Assembly: GCF_933775445.1 (NCBI RefSeq)
Contig: NW_026089432.1
Coordinates: 1 to 64,000 of the forward strand
Reading direction: 5' to 3'
Length of the DNA stretch: 64,000 nt
From: Argentina anserina
Taxonomy: Eukaryota > Streptophyta > Magnoliopsida > Rosales > Rosaceae
Shown: piece after piece, positions 24,741 through 34,079 of the stretch
Layout of the letters: each line of letters opens with the position of its first letter
How positions within the stretch are numbered: the stretch's first letter is position 1
The notes under the pieces: generated by a model
The model's database searches: none
Told to the model about the DNA's origin: nothing
The model's input: the letters and a program-made list of their open reading frames with translations, nothing else
Position numbers and translations under genes: made by a program

Positions 24741-25105
24741 ACTACGAATATTGACAGCATTTTGATTCTTGAATGGATTGGGCTTTTAAGTGTATTTTCT
24801 TCTCTTTCCTTGTGGAACTAGGATTGCTTTCCTTCTCCAACATGGATTTGTATTTCCTAATAAGAATAAGTATGTTAGAAACAAAGAAATACGAAAGGAT
24901 GAATCTTACTCGAACAAGGAATCATATCTCAACAAGGATTATTAACACTTAGCACGATTTCATCATCAATTCACTCATAATTGATATAAGCTCTACCTAG
25001 ACACTTATTCTTACAAAAGAAACTAAAACATACTAAATAAGAGGTAACAAAGAGTAAGAATAGGGCATAATCACATTAAGAACGTCACACTTTGTGCTCC
25101 TATCA

Positions 25106-25124
25106 ACAACCCCACACTTAAGCT
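25106..25124 (-). other. Polypurine tract next to 3' LTR
   Basis: On the minus strand the bases just before the left LTR read CTTAAGTGTGGGGTTGT, directly abutting TGATAGGAGC. A GTGTGGGG core at this position is familiar from plant Athila/Tat-like elements and is the expected primer for plus-strand DNA synthesis. The tract is not purely purine, because of interrupting T residues. Confidence 0.8.
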
Positions 25125-25142
25125 TTGCTAGTCCCTTAGCAA
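25125..25142 (-). other. Small hairpin beside the polypurine tract
   Basis: The sequence TTGCTAGTCCCTTAGCAA has perfect 6-bp arms (TTGCTA/TAGCAA) around a 6-base loop. It lies immediately upstream of the polypurine tract in element orientation. Its role is unknown. It could form a stem in the element RNA. Confidence 0.5.
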
Positions 25143-25865
25143 ACACTAGAAAAGGGAAACAAAAACATAAAACAAAAATCAAAACAACTAAACTAATGAC
25201 TCAACTATAATGCCTTCAACATTTTGTCTCAAAGATCTTCAAACTCATAGCATCAAGAATAACACTTAATCGAAATAGATAGAATGAATTCAATGGTTAA
25301 TAAACATGAGATCTCGCAAAACAAGTAAGACAATGCAGAAAACATAGGTGATATTAAGCTCGACATGTTCAAAATAAGTTCAAATTCAATTCACAAGGGA
25401 TATGCACTCCGGATCTTTTCTCTCAAGAACATGGCATATGCTTAAAAGCTTTTCACACATAAGAGTTAAGAACACATAGTGAATTCGAAAACCTCATGAA
25501 AGATACCAATCATATGCACAAATGAACCAAAACCATATGCTTACTCATGAAACAAACTCCACAGATCAAGAGCTACTCATTTTAAGAATCATGCGGATCT
25601 TTATAAAAGGTAGGCTTAGGCTCGGTAAGGATATCATTTTTCAGGGAAAATGAATCACAAAGGTCATCCTTAAGACTTAGCAGAGCAATAATCATCCATC
25701 TTATGTCGCCATACTTCATAAAACAAGGGCCAATTTTCATCATGTTGAACCCATTCTTCACTCTAAACATTGTGAAAATGGACAAAGGCTAAAGTACAAC
25801 ATTATTGAGCCTTCAACAAATACATCACAACTCCAAATTCACATCAAAACATAGCTATGCCGTAA

Positions 25866-25970
25866 CTTCTTACTTCTCTTTCTTTTTCTATCTTTTTTTT
25901 TTCTAACCGTGTATATATCTTTTTCTTTTCTTTTTCTCACACGGCATCTTTCATTTTTTTCTTTTCACCA
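25866..25970 (+). repeat. Pyrimidine-rich low-complexity tract
   Basis: About 100 bases of mostly C and T on the plus strand, including long T runs and repeated TTTTC and CTTTTTC units, interrupted by CACACGGCA. In element orientation it is a purine-rich stretch upstream of the 3' LTR. It looks like simple sequence, not a coding region. Confidence 0.7.
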
Positions 25971-26000
25971 TTTTCATACGGCACAAATAAATACATAGCA

Positions 26001-26018
26001 TAACCCCACACTTGAATC
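26001..26018 (-). other. Third polypurine-like block
   Basis: The minus strand reads GATTCAAGTGTGGGGTTA, sharing AAGTGTGGGGTT with the tract at the LTR boundary. It is an internal copy about 0.9 kb from the 3' LTR. Confidence 0.5.
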
Positions 26019-26637
26019 GAATCATCACTCCATATTAACATCAAATATTAGCTCTGCCAAGCCTCGAGAACAAGGTAGAGATATAACTATACTAAGCAAG
26101 GATATTAACATGTTGGTGATGAATAAAAGGTTTAACGTAGGCTCAAATGGGTTAATACTAATGTGTCCCAAGCAGGGTACAAATAAGGCATACGGCTTTT
26201 TGGTTTAAGTGGTGGAATCCTAAAAAGATCCAACAATCATTTTCAAAATCAGAGTATATTATGATAAAAGTTTTGAAAGTTTCACAAAGCAAGTTCTAGC
26301 ATTCTCTAGTTCATTGCAATTCTATGACATATGAATTGATCAAAATAGATGTAATGAGGTTATATAGCCAAGAAACGATAGAATATCACTCAAAAAGAAA
26401 GCACATATATGGCTCGAAACTTACAAAGGTTACATGAATTTAAACAAGGAACATGCTCATTTTGTACCTAAGATTCAAAATCCTCATCTACTACATGTTC
26501 GTACAAAATCTACACATTGATTAACCATCAAATTGCAATTAAGTTTCAATTTCCAATCTTGTGATCATCATTCAACCAATCATTCAAAGATCAACTCATC
26601 TTAGACAGTTAAAGGCATACCTAAGACTCAAAACAAA

Positions 26638-26677
26638 ATAAAATAAAATACAAATAAATTTTTTTATTTTATTTTAT
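26638..26677. repeat. A/T inverted repeat
   Basis: Perfect 13-bp arms ATAAAATAAAATA (26638-26650) and TATTTTATTTTAT (26665-26677) around a 14-base spacer. It is low-complexity and could extrude or form an RNA stem. No function is proposed. Confidence 0.7.
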
Positions 26678-26690
26678 GACTCTAACATGT

Positions 26691-26730
26691 AAACCTTCCC
26701 CCATACTCGAATCATGCATTGTCCTCAATG
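26691..26730 (-). other. Second polypurine-like block
   Basis: On the minus strand: CATTGAGGACAATGCATGATT then CGAGTATGGGGGAAGG, written here in two parts. GAGGACAATG followed by a G-rich run is a block that I associate with the region between the last frame and the 3' LTR of Athila-like elements. It lies about 1.6 kb from the LTR, so it is not the LTR-adjacent tract. Confidence 0.5.
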
Positions 26731-27300
26731 AATGTCAAAAATAAATAATGCAATGAAAGACAAAAGAATAGTGGAAGGAAACAAAAACAAAAATAAAAAC
26801 ATGAGAAAAGTTGAGAAAATGATGAGAAAAGCTCCCCCATGATGTGGTCCAAACAGCCTGCATTCCATGCTTCATAACGTTTGAAAATAATCTCCGATAA
26901 GTGTGACAGTAGTGGGAATAGAAAGCTGATGTTTCTAGCTTTCCATGCATATAAAGTACATCCGCTAACTCCAAATGAGGAGAAAGTTATGCCCCTGCAA
27001 AGTTATCACGAAAAACAAGTTCATAGATTCAAAAACTGGAATGACCTTTATCTATTTGTACCTGAATTCCGTTGACTTAAACAGCTGGAATGGAAACATG
27101 GCCTGAATAAAAGTTGAAGATAACACAACAAGCTTTCAATCCATATATGGCACAACTGCCCAGTTAGGCCGGAAGTGCTCGCTGTTTTGCCGTTTCCGAA
27201 CTGCAACTGCACGAGTTCTGAATTTCTGACACGACCTTGCTGCCTTCAAATTGCAACTGAGAATGATGTAGACCTCTAAATCCAGTTTTGTAAAAAGATA

Positions 27301-27373
27301 CAGAAACTAGACTCAAAGATCTTTGTTTCCATATAAAGCACATCTTCCAAAGCCCTATGAGCTGGGAGATACA
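27301..27373 (-). repeat. Interior copy of the LTR motif block
   Basis: CAGAAACTAGACTCAAA, TTTGTTTCCATATAAAG and CATCTTCCAA at 27301-27350 closely match 24653-24700 in the LTR (CAGAAACTAGACTCAAA, TTTATTTCCATATAAAG, GGTCTTCTAA). Weaker relatives lie near 26931-26990 (TTTCCATGCATATAAAGTAC) and 27131-27155 (CTTTCAATCCATATATGG). This suggests that LTR-derived or shared regulatory sequence was copied into the interior. Confidence 0.6.
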
Positions 27374-27526
27374 GTATGCCGAAATCGACGGACTGTTTCT
27401 GCCAGATTCTGTTGAACGAAAATTTTTGGATCTTCTTCACGTTTTCTCGAAAACTAATTGACACAAACACAAAACAGATCAAAAAGAAAAAAATAAATAA
27501 AAACAATAAATAGAAAAGAAAACAAA

Positions 27527-27552
27527 TTGGGTTGCCTCCCAACAAGCGCTTA
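27527..27552 (-). other. Conserved 3'-region block of plant Ty3/gypsy elements
   Basis: On the minus strand this reads TAAGCGCTTGTTGGGAGG followed by CAACCCAA. I recall TTGGGAGGCAACCC as a recurrent block just after the coding region of Athila-like elements. If so, the bases upstream of it mark where a deleted polyprotein or env-like frame once ended. The identification is from memory and should be verified. Confidence 0.5.
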
Positions 27553-28707
27553 AGTTTAAAGTCTAATAGCTTAGACCGAGTTTTCATTTCAATCATTTTG
27601 TAGGTGACACATTATGGGGTTTCTCCTCCGCCATTTTGTTGTCCAACCTTGTAGTATATTCTCGAGCTCATTGTTGGTCACTTCACTATAAACCTGTAGA
27701 ATCTCAATTAAAATCATTAGTGAAAGTGGGAACCTACCAAACATAACATAGGACGTGAGGTCCTTAAGAGACTATGTTCCTCTAGCCATATGATATTCCG
27801 TGGAATTTAAAATGCAACATGAATGAGATGCAAAATGAATGCAATTAGAATAAATAATGAAGATGCAATGCAAAAGTTAGAGAATAACAATTAGGAAGTC
27901 ATTGTATATACAAGTCACAAATATGTCAAAAGTCATTTAAATATAATAAGCACATGTTAAGGGGAAAACGAAACGAAAACAAGCTTAACAACCAATCCAA
28001 CATGATGTCAAATCTTATGTTTAAGTTCGTTTTAATTTCTCAACTCAAAAACCTGATAAAGTATACACAATTACAATTACTATATGTCAATTTTTTTTAC
28101 AAGTTACTTTTTAATCGATTTCATGCGTTAACATTCTTAAGTTGTCATTCAAATAATTAAATGATCGATTGATTCTAAGTTGTAAACCAAGGTGGACGTG
28201 CGGCCTAAGTATGGATGCCTAGACACAAGTTTGAATCATTGTTTCAGATGGCCGGATAGCTAATTCAGAGATAGTGAACATGGTAGGACTCATTTGTTGA
28301 ACTATGGAGGGCAAGCCCCCTATCGACTCCATCACCGAGATCTATGTCAGTCAATAGTTCTCTGAGATCCAATTTTGGTCCCATGCACCAGAGTAATGAA
28401 AAGCGTGCCCCTTACTCAGCTAGAAACAAACTTGGGTGTTAGACGAATCTCCAAGTGTTAATAAAAGCCGCCCTCAACCTCATGCAAAAAATTTAGAAGA
28501 AAACATGAGGGGTTAAGGCTAATATTAACAAAAGGGACTTTACCTATTCCGTTGGATTTACAACCTACAACAATCATTCATTCAATCATAAAAAATAACA
28601 ACCTAAGATAAAATTACTATATATTAGAACAAAGTAAGAAAAACATATACAAATTTACAATATGAACAGTGAATTCGAAATTAAAAGATTAGAGATCCAT
28701 AAAGATG

Positions 28708-28727
28708 GATCCCCGGCAACGGCGCCA
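28708..28727 (-). other. Primer-binding site, tRNA-Asp type
   Basis: The plus strand reads GATCCCCGGCAACGGCGCCA, identical to the 3' end of plant tRNA-Asp including the CCA tail as I know it. The minus strand therefore begins TGGCGCCGTTGCC, separated from the LTR end by two bases (28728-28729). This 20-base perfect match fixes the orientation of the element and implies priming of minus-strand DNA synthesis by tRNA-Asp. It is not a tRNA gene, because the rest of the tRNA is absent. Confidence 0.93.
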
Positions 28728-29736
28728 TTTGATCGGCTCGATTACTCGAGATCAATATTAACCCTGTAAGCATCGTTAGTAGTATAAAGCAAGAGGGTAT
28801 CGTTCACAAACCGGGGATCCAACCAGGGTAAAGAATCACAAACATTTAACAATGAATTCATAAGAGTTTAAAAGATTTGAGATATATTTCGGATCAAACA
28901 TAAAATAAACCTAAACTAATATATACATGTGATCAACCAACCAACACATAAGAAATTACCAAACAAATAACATAAGAACAAAGGTAACAAAATCTACTCT
29001 CAATCTTGTTCATGCCGTAAGTATCATAGTTCATCTTAAATTCGATCATGCATCAAGTTCCTACTTGGTTCCTAATACATAGATATTATCGAGCTCAACT
29101 ACTTGTCTTGCTACGAAATCTAACATACCAATTCATCATGCAATTACGTATCACAAAGAGAAATCAACATGTTTAAAGCACATATCCAATGTCGAACTTA
29201 AGATCATAATCGGTGGAGGAACAAAGGGGACAAACAATTAATCAACTACTTGTATCAAAATCGTTTTTAACTTTGAATGATTAACATATGCGACATCAAC
29301 TACTTGTCTTAATCACACATGCAATATAAGAACACACCGAAAATGAATTAAGAACATAAATAAACAGAAACTCATGGCATAAAACCTAAAATCATTGAAT
29401 AAAAATCGAAAACCTTAATTCATCATGTCATTCGAAAATTACAAATATCTCATAGACAAGAATAAAAATAACTTTAACAAAACCTAAACATAAATCATCC
29501 AAGAACAAGAACATAAAAACCCGAAAACTAAACATGAAGATCATAGAGTTACACTTTATAATTCTCCTCCCAAGGTTCCTTACAGATGTAGCAAGAGATC
29601 TTCAAGAGTATGGTATCCTAGGCTCCCAAGCTTTGGACAGAAAATATGGTGAAGGGTGGTGAATTCGGATTCAATGATGCTTGGTGAATGAAAGTGTTTG
29701 GGCAGAGCTTTGGCAAGTCTTGTGAGCAAGGTTGAT

Positions 29737-29832
29737 CATCTGTTTCTGTGGAATTGAGGTGCTATATATAGAGGAAGAAACCCAAGGGAGGATGGCCACA
29801 AAGTCCACAAAGTTGAAACCAAATTGGTTGAG
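29737..29832. other. 96-bp segment present only in the 5' LTR
   Basis: The right LTR has GGTTGAT at 29730-29736 and GGTTGAGG just before GTTTCCTAG. The left LTR joins GGTTGAT directly to GTTTCCTAG (24011-24024). The missing 96 bases are bounded by the short direct repeat GGTTGA, the usual footprint of a slippage or microhomology-mediated deletion. The segment contains the candidate TATA box. Confidence 0.9.
29762..29771 (-). promoter_or_regulatory. Candidate TATA box of the 5' LTR
   Basis: CTATATATAG is palindromic and reads as a canonical plant TATA box on the minus strand, the transcribed direction of the element. A start site would be expected about 25-35 bases downstream, near 29730-29738. 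It is absent from the left LTR, where it falls within a 96-bp deletion. Function is inferred from sequence only. Confidence 0.6.
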
Positions 29833-30195
29833 GTTTCCTAGATTCGGCAGATTTGACCTTTGTCCCTTGTTGTGGCCATAACTTTCTCTAGAAAATAGAT
29901 ATTGAGATGATTCCAACTGGCAATTTCAACTAGACTTCCGTGGCTTTTCATCCATATAAGGTACATTTTCTCAATCAGTTTGAGCTGTCCAGGGGAGCCC
30001 GTCAAAGATGGATGATCTGCACTGCCAGAATTCTGATTTCTATAAGGATTGCATATCTTTTGCATTAATTACATATCTTCTTTCTCCTTTATTGCTGATT
30101 TCTTTTGCACAAATTTCTTCCTTTGAATTAGGGAGGCAGCAAAAGTCTTAATTGTTGCAGCCATGTTTGATTTTTCTTACCTCTCCTCATTAAAT

Positions 30196-30283
30196 TTGCT
30201 GCATGCCTTCTTTGACTTTCTTGCCTCTTCTCATTTAATTTGCTGCATGCCTTCTTTGACATTCTTTGGTGCTGGGATTTATG
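30196..30283 (-). repeat. 44-bp tandem duplication in 5' LTR
   Basis: Right-LTR counterpart of the 44-bp duplication, with TTGCTGCATGCCTTC at 30196 and 30240. It is identical in arrangement to the left LTR. Confidence 0.85.
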
Positions 30284-30920
30284 GACATTCTGATACATAT
30301 TTGTGCTCTATTTGCAGGAGGAACAAAGTCCCAAGTTTCCCTCATAGCCCTTGGATCAAAAGCAAATCAATGGCTGAGATAATTCCGCCGAGTTCATTGG
30401 ACCTCCGATCAATGATTCAGTCATATCTCTCTGTAGGAATAAGATATTGATTTGATTCCAAATCCTACAGAAACTAGACTCAAATACCTTTATTTCCATA
30501 TAAAGTAGGTCTTCTAACTCGATCGGAGCTATCCAGGGGAGCCCGTCGAAGTTGGACTACGAATATTGACAGCATTTTGATTCTTGAATGGATTGGGCTT
30601 TTAAGTGTATTTTCTTCTCTTTCCTTGTGGAACTAGGATTGCTTTCCTTCTCCAACATGGATTTGTATTTCCTAATAAGAATAAGTATGTTAGAAACAAA
30701 GAAATACGAAAGGATGAATCTTACTCGAACAAGGAATCATATCTCAACAAGGATTATTAACACTTAGCACGATTTCATCATCAATTCACTCATAATTGAT
30801 ATAAGCTCTACCTAGACACTTATTCTTACAAAAGAAACTAAAACATACTAAATAAGAGGTAACAAAGAGTAAGAATAGGGCATAATCACATTAAGAACGT
30901 CACACTTTGTGCTCCTATCA

Positions 30921-30925
30921 TGGGA
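30921..30925. repeat. Target-site duplication, right (TGGGA)
   Basis: Right partner of the TGGGA duplication. It is followed directly by GTGTGTTTCTTTCAAACTG, which is the in-phase continuation of the interrupted satellite monomer. Confidence 0.95.
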
Positions 30926-33900
30926 GTGTGTTTCTTTCAAACTGTGTATCTTTACATCGTTTGCGTATCTTTACTATTCCAATTGTGTATCTTTTCATTT
31001 CTCGTTTGAGTATCTTTCTGTAAGGCTTCTGATGCGAGTTTCTATTGTATTTGATAGTTTTGCAAGTGTGGGAGTGTGTTTCCATCAAACTGAGTATCTT
31101 TACATCGTTTGCGTATATTTACGATTCCAATTGTGTATCTTTTCATTTCTCGTTTGAGTATCTTTCTGTAAGGCTTTCTGATGCGAGTTTCTATTGAATT
31201 TGAGAGTTTTGCAAGTGTGGGAGTGTGTTTCTTTCAAACTGAGTATCTTTATATCGTTTGCGTATCTTTACTATTCCAATTGTGTATCTTTACATCGTTT
31301 GCGTATCTTTACTATTCCAATTGTGTATCTTTTCATTTCTCGTTTGAGTATTTTTCTGTAAGGCTTCTGATGCGAGTTTCTATTGTATTTGAGAGTTTTG
31401 CAAGTGTGGGAGTTTGTTTCTTTCAAACTGAGTATCTTTACATCGTTTGCGTATCTTTACTATTCCAATTGTGTATCTTTACATCGTTTGCGTATCTTTA
31501 CTATTCTAATTGTGTATCTTTTCATTTCTCGTTTGAGTATCTTTCTGTAAGGCTTCTGATGCGAGTTTCTATTGTATTTGAGAGTTTTGCAAGTGTGGGA
31601 GTGTGTTTCTTTCAAACTGAGTATCTTTACATCGTTTGCGTATCTTTACTATTCCAATTGTGTATCTTTACATCGTTTGCGTATCTTTACTATTGTAATT
31701 GTGTATCTTTTCATTTCTCGTTTGAGTATCTTTCTGTAAGGCTTCTGATGCGAGTTTCTATTGTATTTGAGAGTTTTGCAAGTGTGGGAGTGTGTTTCTT
31801 TCAAACTGAGTATCTTTACATCGTTTGCGTATCTTTACTATTCCAATTGTGTATCTTTTCATTTCTCGTTTGAGTATCTTTCTGTAAGGCTTTTTTATGC
31901 GAGTTTCTATTGTATTTGAGAGTTTTGCAAGTGTGGGAGTGTGTTTCCTTCAAACTGAGTATCTTTACATCGTTTGCGTATCTTTACAATTCCAATTGTG
32001 TATCTTTTCATTTCTCGTTTGAGTATCTTTCTGTCAGGCTTTCTGATGCGAGTTTCTATTGAATTTGAGAGTTTTGCAAGTGTGGGAGTGTGTTTCTTTC
32101 AAACTGAGTATCTTTACATCGTTTGCGTATCTTTACTATTCCAATTGTGTATCTTTACATCGTTTGCGTATCTTTACTATTCCAATTGTGTATCTTTTCA
32201 TTTCTCGTTTGAGTATATGTTTGTAAGGCTTCTGATGCGAGTTTCTATTGTATTTGAGAGTTTTCCAAGTGTGGGAGTGTTTTTCTTTCAAACTGAGTAT
32301 CTTTACATTGTTTGCGTATCTTTACTGTTCCAATTGAGTATCTTTACATCGTTTGCGTATCTTTACTATTCCAATTGTCTATCTTTACATCGTTTGCGTA
32401 TCTTTACTATTCCAATTGTGTATCTTTTCATTTCTCGTTTGAGTATCTTTCTGTAAGACTTTCTGATGGGAGTTTCTATTGAATTTGAGAGTTTTGCAAG
32501 TGTGGGAGTGTGTTTCATTCAAACTGAGTATCTTTACATCGTTTGCGTATATTTACTATTCCAATTGTGTATCTTTACATCGTTTGCGTATCTTTACTAT
32601 TCCAATTGTGTATCTTTTCATTTCTCGTTTGAGTACCTTTCTGTAAGGCTTTCTGATGCGAGTTTCTATTGAATTTGAGAGTTTTGCAAGTGTGGGAGTG
32701 TGTTTCTTTCAAACTGTGTATCTTTACATCGTTTGCGTATCTTTACTATTCCAATTGTGTATCTTTTCATTTCTCGTTTGAGTATCTTTCTGTAAGGCTT
32801 CTGATGCGAGTTTCTATTGTATTTGAGAGTTTTGCAAGTGTGGGAGTGTGTTTCCTTCAAACTGAGTATCTTTACATCGTTTGCGTATCTTTACGATTCC
32901 AATTGTGTATCTTTTCATTTCTCGTTTGAGTATCTTTCTGTAAGGCTTTCTGATGCGAGTTTCTATTGAATTTGAGAGTTTTGCAAGTGTGGGAGTGTGT
33001 TTCTTTCAAACTGAGTATCTTTACATCGTTTGCGTATCTTTACTATTCCAATTGTGTATCTTTTCATCGTTTGCGTATCTTTACTATTCCAATTGTGTAT
33101 CTTTTAATTTCTCGTTTGAGTATCTTTCTGTAAGGCTTTCGAATGCGAGTTTCTATTGAATTTGAGAGTTTTGCAAGTGTGGGAGTGTGTTTCTTTCAAA
33201 CTGAGTATCTTTAAATCGTTTGCGTATCTTTACTATTCCAATTCTGTATCTTTACATCGTTTGCGTATCTTTACTATTCCAATTGTGTATCTTTTCATTT
33301 CTTGTATGAGTATCTTTCTGTAAGGCTTCTGAAGCGAGTTTCTATTGTATTTGAAAGTTTTGCAAGTGTGGGAGTGTGTTTCATTCAAACTGAGTATCTT
33401 TACATCGTTTGCGTATCTTTACTATTCCAATTGTGTATCTTTACATCGTTTGCGTATCTTTACTATTCCAATTGTGTATCTTTTCATTTCTCGTTTGAGT
33501 ATCTTTCTGTAAGGCTTTCTGATGCGAGTTTCTATTGAATTTCAGAGTTTTGCAAGTGTGGGAGTGTGTTTCATTCAAACTGAGTATCTTTACATCGTTT
33601 GCGTATCTTTACTATTCCAATTGTGTATCTTTTCATTTCTCGTTTGAGAATCTTTCTGTAAGGCTTTCTGATGCGAGTTTCTATTAAATTTGAGAGTTTT
33701 GCAAGTGTGGGAGTGTGTTTCTTTCAAACTGAGTATCTTTACATCGTTTGCGTATCTTTACTATTCCAATTGTGTATCTTTTCGTTTCTCGTTTGAGTAT
33801 CTTTCTGTAAGGCTTCTGATGCGAGTTTCTATTGTATTTGATAGTTTTGCAAGTGTGGGAGTGTGTTTCCATCAAACTGAGTATCTTTACATCGTTTGCG

Positions 33901-34079
33901 TATATTTACGATTCCAATTGTGTATCTTTTCATTTCTCGTTTGAGTATCTTTCTGTAAGGCTTTCTGATGCGAGTTTCTATTGAATTTGAGAGTTTTGCA
34001 AGTGTGGGAGTGTGTTTCTTTCAAACTGAGTATCTTTACATCGTTTGCGTATCTTTACTATTCCAATTGTGTATCTTTA

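Larger units (their letters stand above)
23011..25105 (-). mobile_element. 3' LTR (left copy, 2,095 bp)
   Basis: Begins TGATCGGCTCGATTACTCG and ends GTGCTCCTATCA on the plus strand, so the termini form the short inverted pair TGAT/ATCA. It aligns end to end with the right LTR with four substitutions that I could find by eye (near 23770, 23850, 24159 and 24199) and one 96-bp deletion after 24017. The deletion removes the candidate TATA box present in the other LTR. No gene is seen inside. Two identical-looking 95-codon open frames at equivalent positions in both LTRs are treated as chance frames. Confidence 0.95.
25143..28707 (-). mobile_element. Non-coding interior of the retrotransposon
   Basis: About 3.6 kb of A/T-rich DNA between the polypurine tract and primer-binding site. 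Open frames here are at most about 106 codons, overlap simple-sequence stretches and show no zinc knuckle, aspartic protease, reverse transcriptase or integrase motif that I can find. In element orientation, the part from 28707 to about 27650 is where a leader and gag start would lie. The part from about 27550 to 25143 looks like the long 3' untranslated region of Athila-like elements. The structure fits loss of gag-pol between these two parts. Confidence 0.75.
23011..30920 (-). mobile_element. Non-autonomous Ty3/gypsy (Athila/Tat-like) LTR retrotransposon
   Basis: This is a complete element of 7,910 bp with two long direct terminal repeats (2,095 and 2,191 bp), TG...CA termini and a 5-bp target-site duplication. 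It lies on the minus strand. The primer-binding site is just inside the right LTR and a polypurine tract is just inside the left LTR, so the right LTR is the 5' LTR. The primer site pairs with the 3' end of plant tRNA-Asp, which from general knowledge is typical of Athila-type elements. The interior is only 3,624 bp. It has no open frame long enough for gag, protease, reverse transcriptase or integrase and no recognisable motifs of them. It would therefore need proteins from a related autonomous element, like other large retrotransposon derivatives. It is the only non-satellite DNA in the window. The family name is inferred from the primer site, LTR length and 3' region, not from a database match. 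Confidence 0.93.
28730..30920 (-). mobile_element. 5' LTR (right copy, 2,191 bp)
   Basis: Full-length LTR with the same ends as the left copy. It is 96 bp longer because it keeps the segment 29737-29832, which includes CTATATATAG. It is placed upstream of the primer-binding site on the minus strand and would drive transcription leftward through the element. It contains a 44-bp tandem duplication and a diverged direct repeat of about 125 bp, both also present in the left LTR. Confidence 0.95.

Noticed and set aside
27276..27596. 106-codon minus-strand frame in the retrotransposon interior
   Set aside because: It runs through A/T-rich simple sequence, giving a run of Phe/Leu/Ile, and across the conserved non-coding TTGGGAGGCAACCC block. 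There is no retroviral motif.
27589..27717. 42-codon minus-strand frame ending just before the conserved block, possible remnant of the end of pol or an env-like gene
   Set aside because: The position is suggestive, but the peptide has no motif that I can identify, and a frame of this length is expected by chance.
28708..28727. tRNA-Asp gene fragment
   Set aside because: Only the 3' end plus CCA is present, next to an LTR. This is the primer-binding site, not a tRNA gene, and nuclear tRNA genes do not encode CCA.
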